Source: an uncultured archaeon (GTDB lineage: Archaea; Thermoproteota; Nitrososphaeria; Nitrososphaerales; CALBXV01). From it: a stretch of 27,431 nt of DNA. The DNA lies in contig CALBXV010000316.1 of the NCBI GenBank assembly GCA_937890045.1, positions 1-27,431 on the forward strand, in the 5' to 3' direction. The notes below the pieces were generated by a model. The model saw only the letters and a program-made list of their open reading frames with translations, did not search any database and was not told where the DNA came from. Of the stretch, positions 25,179-27,431 are shown one piece after another (the stretch's first letter is position 1; the number at the start of each line of letters is the position of its first letter). The position numbers were made by a program, and so were the translations under genes.

Positions 25179-25371
25179 TCTCTCTCCTTACATAATGCTG
25201 TCTCATTCTCGCAGGTACTACTACAAAGAGATTACAATCAGTACAACATCTACCATTATCTCTTATGGGCCATGGGTTGTGTCCATTGTCCCATATCTTA
25301 CCACTACCATAGTCCTCTATGTTTATCTTACCCTTACATATCACACACTCTTTTACTTTAAGCTTCTTCAT
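25168..25371 (-). CDS. Small zinc-binding phage protein, CVIC...CCTDC type (67 aa)
   Basis: The start at 25371 is selected by GAGGAAGG five bases upstream; the frame is open further upstream but without a ribosome site. C9 and C12 (CVIC), then C42/C43 and C46 (GRCCTDCN) give a zinc site. The segment WDNGHNPWPI with GRCCTDCN and VVVPARMR is a pattern seen in many small phage proteins. Their function is not established to my knowledge. It lies in the run of Cys-pair proteins. Confidence 0.72.
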   Translation of the reverse strand: MKKLKVKECVICKGKINIEDYGSGKIWDNGHNPWPIRDNGRCCTDCNLFVVVPARMRQHYVRRENDG

Positions 25372-25531
25372 AGTTACCTTCCTCATATGCCCGTTGTTTA
25401 TCACTTTCCTCAGCATACATAGCATATTGTAGTTCCTCGCTACTTACATCAACCTCTTGTTTACAACAAGGACAGAACCACTTCTCTAGTTCCTTATCCC
25501 ACTTAGCATCACTCCATCTAATGTTTATCAT
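25358..25531 (-). CDS. Small CxxC protein (57 aa)
   Basis: A short frame with GGAGA eight bases before its ATG at 25531 runs to TAA at 25358 and fills a space that would otherwise be noncoding. CPCC at residues 20-23 follows a Trp-rich start (MINIRWSDAKWDKELEKWF); the rest is acidic (EEL, AEES, YEEGNYEE). It overlaps the upstream gene by 14 bases and the downstream start by 14 bases. Only one Cys pair is present, so zinc binding would need a dimer. Function is unknown. Confidence 0.6.
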   Translation of the reverse strand: MINIRWSDAKWDKELEKWFCPCCKQEVDVSSEELQYAMYAEESDKQRAYEEGNYEEA

Positions 25532-25739
25532 TACTATTCTCCTTCAATGTATCTGACACAGTTGTATCAGGTGATATATAGATTAGGTCATCAACCAAGA
25601 TGCCTTTCTCTTCTTGCTCCTCTAACCACTGTTCTCTCATAAATATCTCATCTTCTTGTTGTTTAGCCTTTTTGCTATAAATATCATCTGTTACAAGAAT
25701 AGCAAGAGCTATAGCTATATGTACATAAAATTCCCACAT
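25518..25739 (-). CDS. Small protein with N-terminal membrane segment (73 aa)
   Basis: Residues 4-16 (FYVHIAIALAILV) are hydrophobic and could anchor the protein in the membrane or act as an uncleaved signal; the rest is charged, rich in Glu, Gln and Lys up to residue 45. There are no catalytic motifs. GGAGG lies seven bases before the ATG, which overlaps the previous stop as TAATG. It is possibly a partner of the two-membrane-segment protein encoded two genes earlier. A holin or spanin function cannot be shown. Confidence 0.65.
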   Translation of the reverse strand: MWEFYVHIAIALAILVTDDIYSKKAKQQEDEIFMREQWLEEQEEKGILVDDLIYISPDTTVSDTLKENSNDKH

Positions 25740-25996
25740 TAGTCATCCTCCGTTCCACCTGGCACAGGAGAAGGTTTTTTAATCTTACCTATAACCTGAT
25801 GTGCACGATCAGTACTTGCTGTTATCTTTCTCTTGAAAGGGCCATCCTCATCAACATCTACATCCCATTCATATTGTAAAGGATATTTCTTTTTTACATC
25901 AGACTGTAGTTCCTTTACTATTGCAACAGTTTCTGCTAAAGCAACTGATAACTTATATAATCTATCATATATATCTTCTAATTCATGATCTCTCAT
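25739..25996 (-). CDS. Hypothetical coiled-coil-like protein (85 aa)
   Basis: The start MRDHELED at 25996 has GGAAGG about seven bases upstream and overlaps the upstream stop as ATGA; the longer frame to 26032 has no ribosome site. Residues 1-40 (LEDIYDRLYKLSVALAETV) look like an amphipathic helix or coiled coil, then a basic segment and a Pro/Gly-rich end with acidic tip (GGTEDD). No family is recognised. Confidence 0.65.
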   Translation of the reverse strand: MRDHELEDIYDRLYKLSVALAETVAIVKELQSDVKKKYPLQYEWDVDVDEDGPFKRKITASTDRAHQVIGKIKKPSPVPGGTEDD

Positions 25997-26493
25997 AATA
26001 TACCTTCCTTTGGGAAATGTTGTTTTTTCCATGTATCACCAAACAGTTTGGCAATCTTTAGTCCCCACTCTGGGGTATTAGCTTTTATCCGCTCCTTTTC
26101 AGCTTCTAATCGCTCCTCCTTCATTCTAGCTTGTTCCTCTTTCATTTCAACCTTTTGATATTCAGTAAGAGCCTCTTTTTGAGCATCAATGACCCATTGT
26201 TGCCTCTCATGTTCCAGCTTTAGGTTCTTATACTTCTTCTGTCTAAATAATATTGCTGTTAGAAATCCAGCAACAATCATAGCAATATGCTCTAGATATA
26301 GAACAATAGTTTTTGCATATACCCATGTTTCCATCAGTATTTTCCTCCAATTCTGTTGCAACCCCCACTCAAGGATAAGCAATATAGCCACTCCAATAAG
26401 TGTGGTCTGCCACAAATTAATAAATCCATATCTAAGGTACCAGGGTGTCTGATAAATCAATATGCCATTCTCAAGAATAAGTTCTTCTACCAT
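25993..26493 (-). CDS. Membrane protein with two transmembrane segments and a long coiled coil (166 aa)
   Basis: Hydrophobic segments lie near residues 28-45 (QTTLIGVAILLILEWGL) and 62-83 (IVLYLEHIAMIVAGFLTAIL). From about 86 to 140 the sequence is Lys/Glu/Gln-rich with heptad-like repeats (KEEQARMKEERLEAEKERI), a cytoplasmic or periplasmic coiled coil. AAAGGAGAAA precedes the ATG. The design is like many small phage membrane proteins; a role in membrane remodelling, superinfection exclusion or lysis cannot be distinguished. It lies early in the minus-strand operon, which speaks against a late lysis role. Confidence 0.7.
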   Translation of the reverse strand: MVEELILENGILIYQTPWYLRYGFINLWQTTLIGVAILLILEWGLQQNWRKILMETWVYAKTIVLYLEHIAMIVAGFLTAILFRQKKYKNLKLEHERQQWVIDAQKEALTEYQKVEMKEEQARMKEERLEAEKERIKANTPEWGLKIAKLFGDTWKKQHFPKEGIL

Positions 26494-26884
26494 TAGTTTC
26501 TCCTTTAATAAAATTCTGAGGCACTATATAGAACACAGTCCCATATCCTTTAGAGTTCTCACAGTCGTCACAGGTACAAACAGCCTCATATTCTATGAGA
26601 TCACTCTCTACTCTGTCACGAATGTTATTTCTTTCGATGTGTTTCTCTACTGTACCAAAACTAACAGTAATATCATCTTTGGTACGTTCAACAGCCATCT
26701 CATTCGGGAACAGTTTCTTATGTACGAAGTTCTTTCTGTCCAAATCCTTAACATACACTCCACCTATCATAACATTCCAAACTGTAAACTGAGCAGCCTC
26801 CTTGCTACTATACACTCCCACCTCTTCATCACGAAGTTGATCGCCCTTCCTATTCTTCCATATAGCTATTACTCTGTAATTCAT
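26471..26884 (-). CDS. Hypothetical protein with CxCxxC motif (137 aa)
   Basis: The N-terminal half is beta-rich and basic (MNYRVIAIWKNRKGDQL; GVYVKDLDRKNF). CTCDDCEN near residues 108-115 provides three close Cys residues, a possible metal or redox site. AGGA lies eight bases before the ATG, which overlaps the stop of the preceding gene (ATGA), and its end overlaps the next gene by 23 bases. No family is recognised. Confidence 0.65.
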   Translation of the reverse strand: MNYRVIAIWKNRKGDQLRDEEVGVYSSKEAAQFTVWNVMIGGVYVKDLDRKNFVHKKLFPNEMAVERTKDDITVSFGTVEKHIERNNIRDRVESDLIEYEAVCTCDDCENSKGYGTVFYIVPQNFIKGETNGRRTYS

Positions 26885-27057
26885 ACTTTGATCCTTTCAT
26901 AGTGTCGTTTAAGTAATTGGACAGACTTATCAGTTAATGATGTATCCTTAAAGAGTATCCTCATACTGTTGCTAAGCAAGAAACCCATCTTGTTATTTAC
27001 ATTGATTGGTCGCACAATCATAGAATAATATAAATCTAACCATGCATTAATGTTCAT
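26881..27057 (-). CDS. Small hypothetical protein (58 aa)
   Basis: The ATG at 27057 has AAGGAG eight bases upstream and the TGA overlaps the ATG of the next gene (ATGA). The product MNINAWLDLYYSM... is mostly helical, basic at its end (LLKRHYERIKV) and lacks Cys. No family is recognised. It is the first complete gene of the visible tight minus-strand run. The region directly before it is noncoding and may hold its promoter. Confidence 0.62.
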   Translation of the reverse strand: MNINAWLDLYYSMIVRPINVNNKMGFLLSNSMRILFKDTSLTDKSVQLLKRHYERIKV

Positions 27058-27259
27058 TGTATTCTCCTTATCTACTTATTATACGTGGTTTAAATAAAAA
27101 AGTTCCCAATATAAGAAAAGTACCAGTATCTCAGTAGGTGTAAGATTATCACTAACCATTCCATGTTTGCCTTATTGGACAACAATCTGAGGTTATACTG
27201 ATACAAGCAGTCATCAGAGCGAGGTTTTATCTGATTTTCATGTCATGACTCGCTAACTA
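27058..27259 (-). other. Noncoding leader with hairpins at the head of the operon segment
   Basis: About 200 bases lack a supported gene. On the minus strand AGCGAG (27254-27249) can pair with CTCGCT (27223-27218), and CTGAT/ATCAG forms a hairpin next to it. Two tiny frames (24 and 26 codons, ending near 27090) have no ribosome site. The region probably holds a promoter or processing site for the genes that follow. Confidence 0.35.
27078..27083 (-). promoter_or_regulatory. Possible -10 box TATAAT
   Basis: A perfect TATAAT on the minus strand lies 21 bases before the ATG at 27057 and just upstream of the AAGGAG ribosome site. The nearest -35-like sequence (TTGGGA) is 20 bases upstream, longer than the usual 17, so this is a weak candidate in an AT-rich region. 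Confidence 0.2.
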
Positions 27260-27431
27260 CTAATCATCAATTATATTAATTCTGGGAGCATCAGTAAATG
27301 GAAAGACCTGACCCTTCTGGCCATCTATTCTCTCACGATTATTATATTTAGCTCTCTTTCTATCTCTCTCCTTATAGTCTCGGATACGTGCTAGCATAAG
27401 TATAACCTCATCTTCTGAATAAATATGGTCA
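27260..27431 (-). CDS. Hypothetical protein, C-terminal part (5' end outside window)
   Basis: The frame is open from the window edge to TAG at 27260-27262, giving 56 residues. They are charged: an Arg/Lys/Asp helix (ARIRDYKERDRKRAKYNNRE) followed by a short tail with VFPFTDAPRINIIDD. No family is recognised. The start lies beyond the window, so length and ribosome site are unknown. Confidence 0.55.
   Translation of the reverse strand, partial: DHIYSEDEVILMLARIRDYKERDRKRAKYNNRERIDGQKGQVFPFTDAPRINIIDD

Noticed and set aside
26462..26902. Plus-strand frame of 146 codons opposite the 137-residue gene.
   Set aside because: The minus-strand gene has a ribosome site and stop-start overlaps on the operon; the plus frame has neither.
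27200..27260. Hammerhead ribozyme: CTGATGA on the minus strand directly after the CTCGCT arm of a stem, like stem I plus core.
   Set aside because: The second core element GAAA is missing after the next short stem (the bases there are TATAACC), and no stem III can be formed. Most likely chance.

Overview
The window is a piece of a tailed double-stranded DNA phage genome (Caudoviricetes). The evidence is a tail-fibre-like C-terminus, a run of virion-type proteins including one of 3081 residues, and a compact DNA replication and recombination module with no cellular housekeeping genes. The DNA is AT-rich, arginine is often AGA, and most genes have a good AGGAG-type ribosome binding site, so the host is a bacterium that uses Shine-Dalgarno (SD) initiation. 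I cannot name the host. The size of the virion proteins, and a core with helical proteins followed by giant ones, suggest a podovirus-like or crAss-like virion that ejects proteins with its DNA. That is an inference.

Layout. Bases 2-15114 on the plus strand are the late arm: the end of a tail fibre gene (2-601), two small helical proteins that look like paralogues (648-1316 and 1340-1933), a 411-residue protein with an acidic linker (1933-3168), the 3081-residue giant (3179-12424) and an 895-residue protein (12427-15114). From 15106 to the window end all genes lie on the minus strand and converge on the late arm. In transcription order (right to left) they are: small membrane, coiled-coil and Cys-pair proteins (27431-24719), small hypotheticals and a ParB-fold protein (24722-23438), a Cas4-like PD-(D/E)XK nuclease, a DUF1071 single-strand annealing protein, two small proteins, an SSB-like protein, a stretch poor in genes and rich in inverted repeats (20764-19572), four small hypotheticals, a DUF932 protein, a Dam-type adenine methylase, a DnaB-type helicase, a Cys-pair protein, a RuvC-like resolvase and a 65-residue hypothetical.

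How it works together. The minus-strand genes are tightly packed, with many ATGA or TAATG overlaps, and form one early/middle operon for copying and recombining phage DNA: helicase, SSB, annealing protein, nuclease and resolvase. No DNA polymerase or primase is in the window. The plus-strand giant carries two separated segments that match, from memory of the family, the two double-psi beta-barrel signatures of crAss-like virion RNA polymerases, including the Asp triad D2191-F-D2193-V-D2195. If so, the phage packages its own RNA polymerase and ejects it to transcribe early genes, and the flanking small helical proteins and the 895-residue protein would be its ejection partners. This is the most interesting candidate in the window.

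A second candidate is regulatory. Several minus-strand intergenic regions hold long closing stems or CU-rich tracts complementary to the next gene's SD, which suggests RNA switches.
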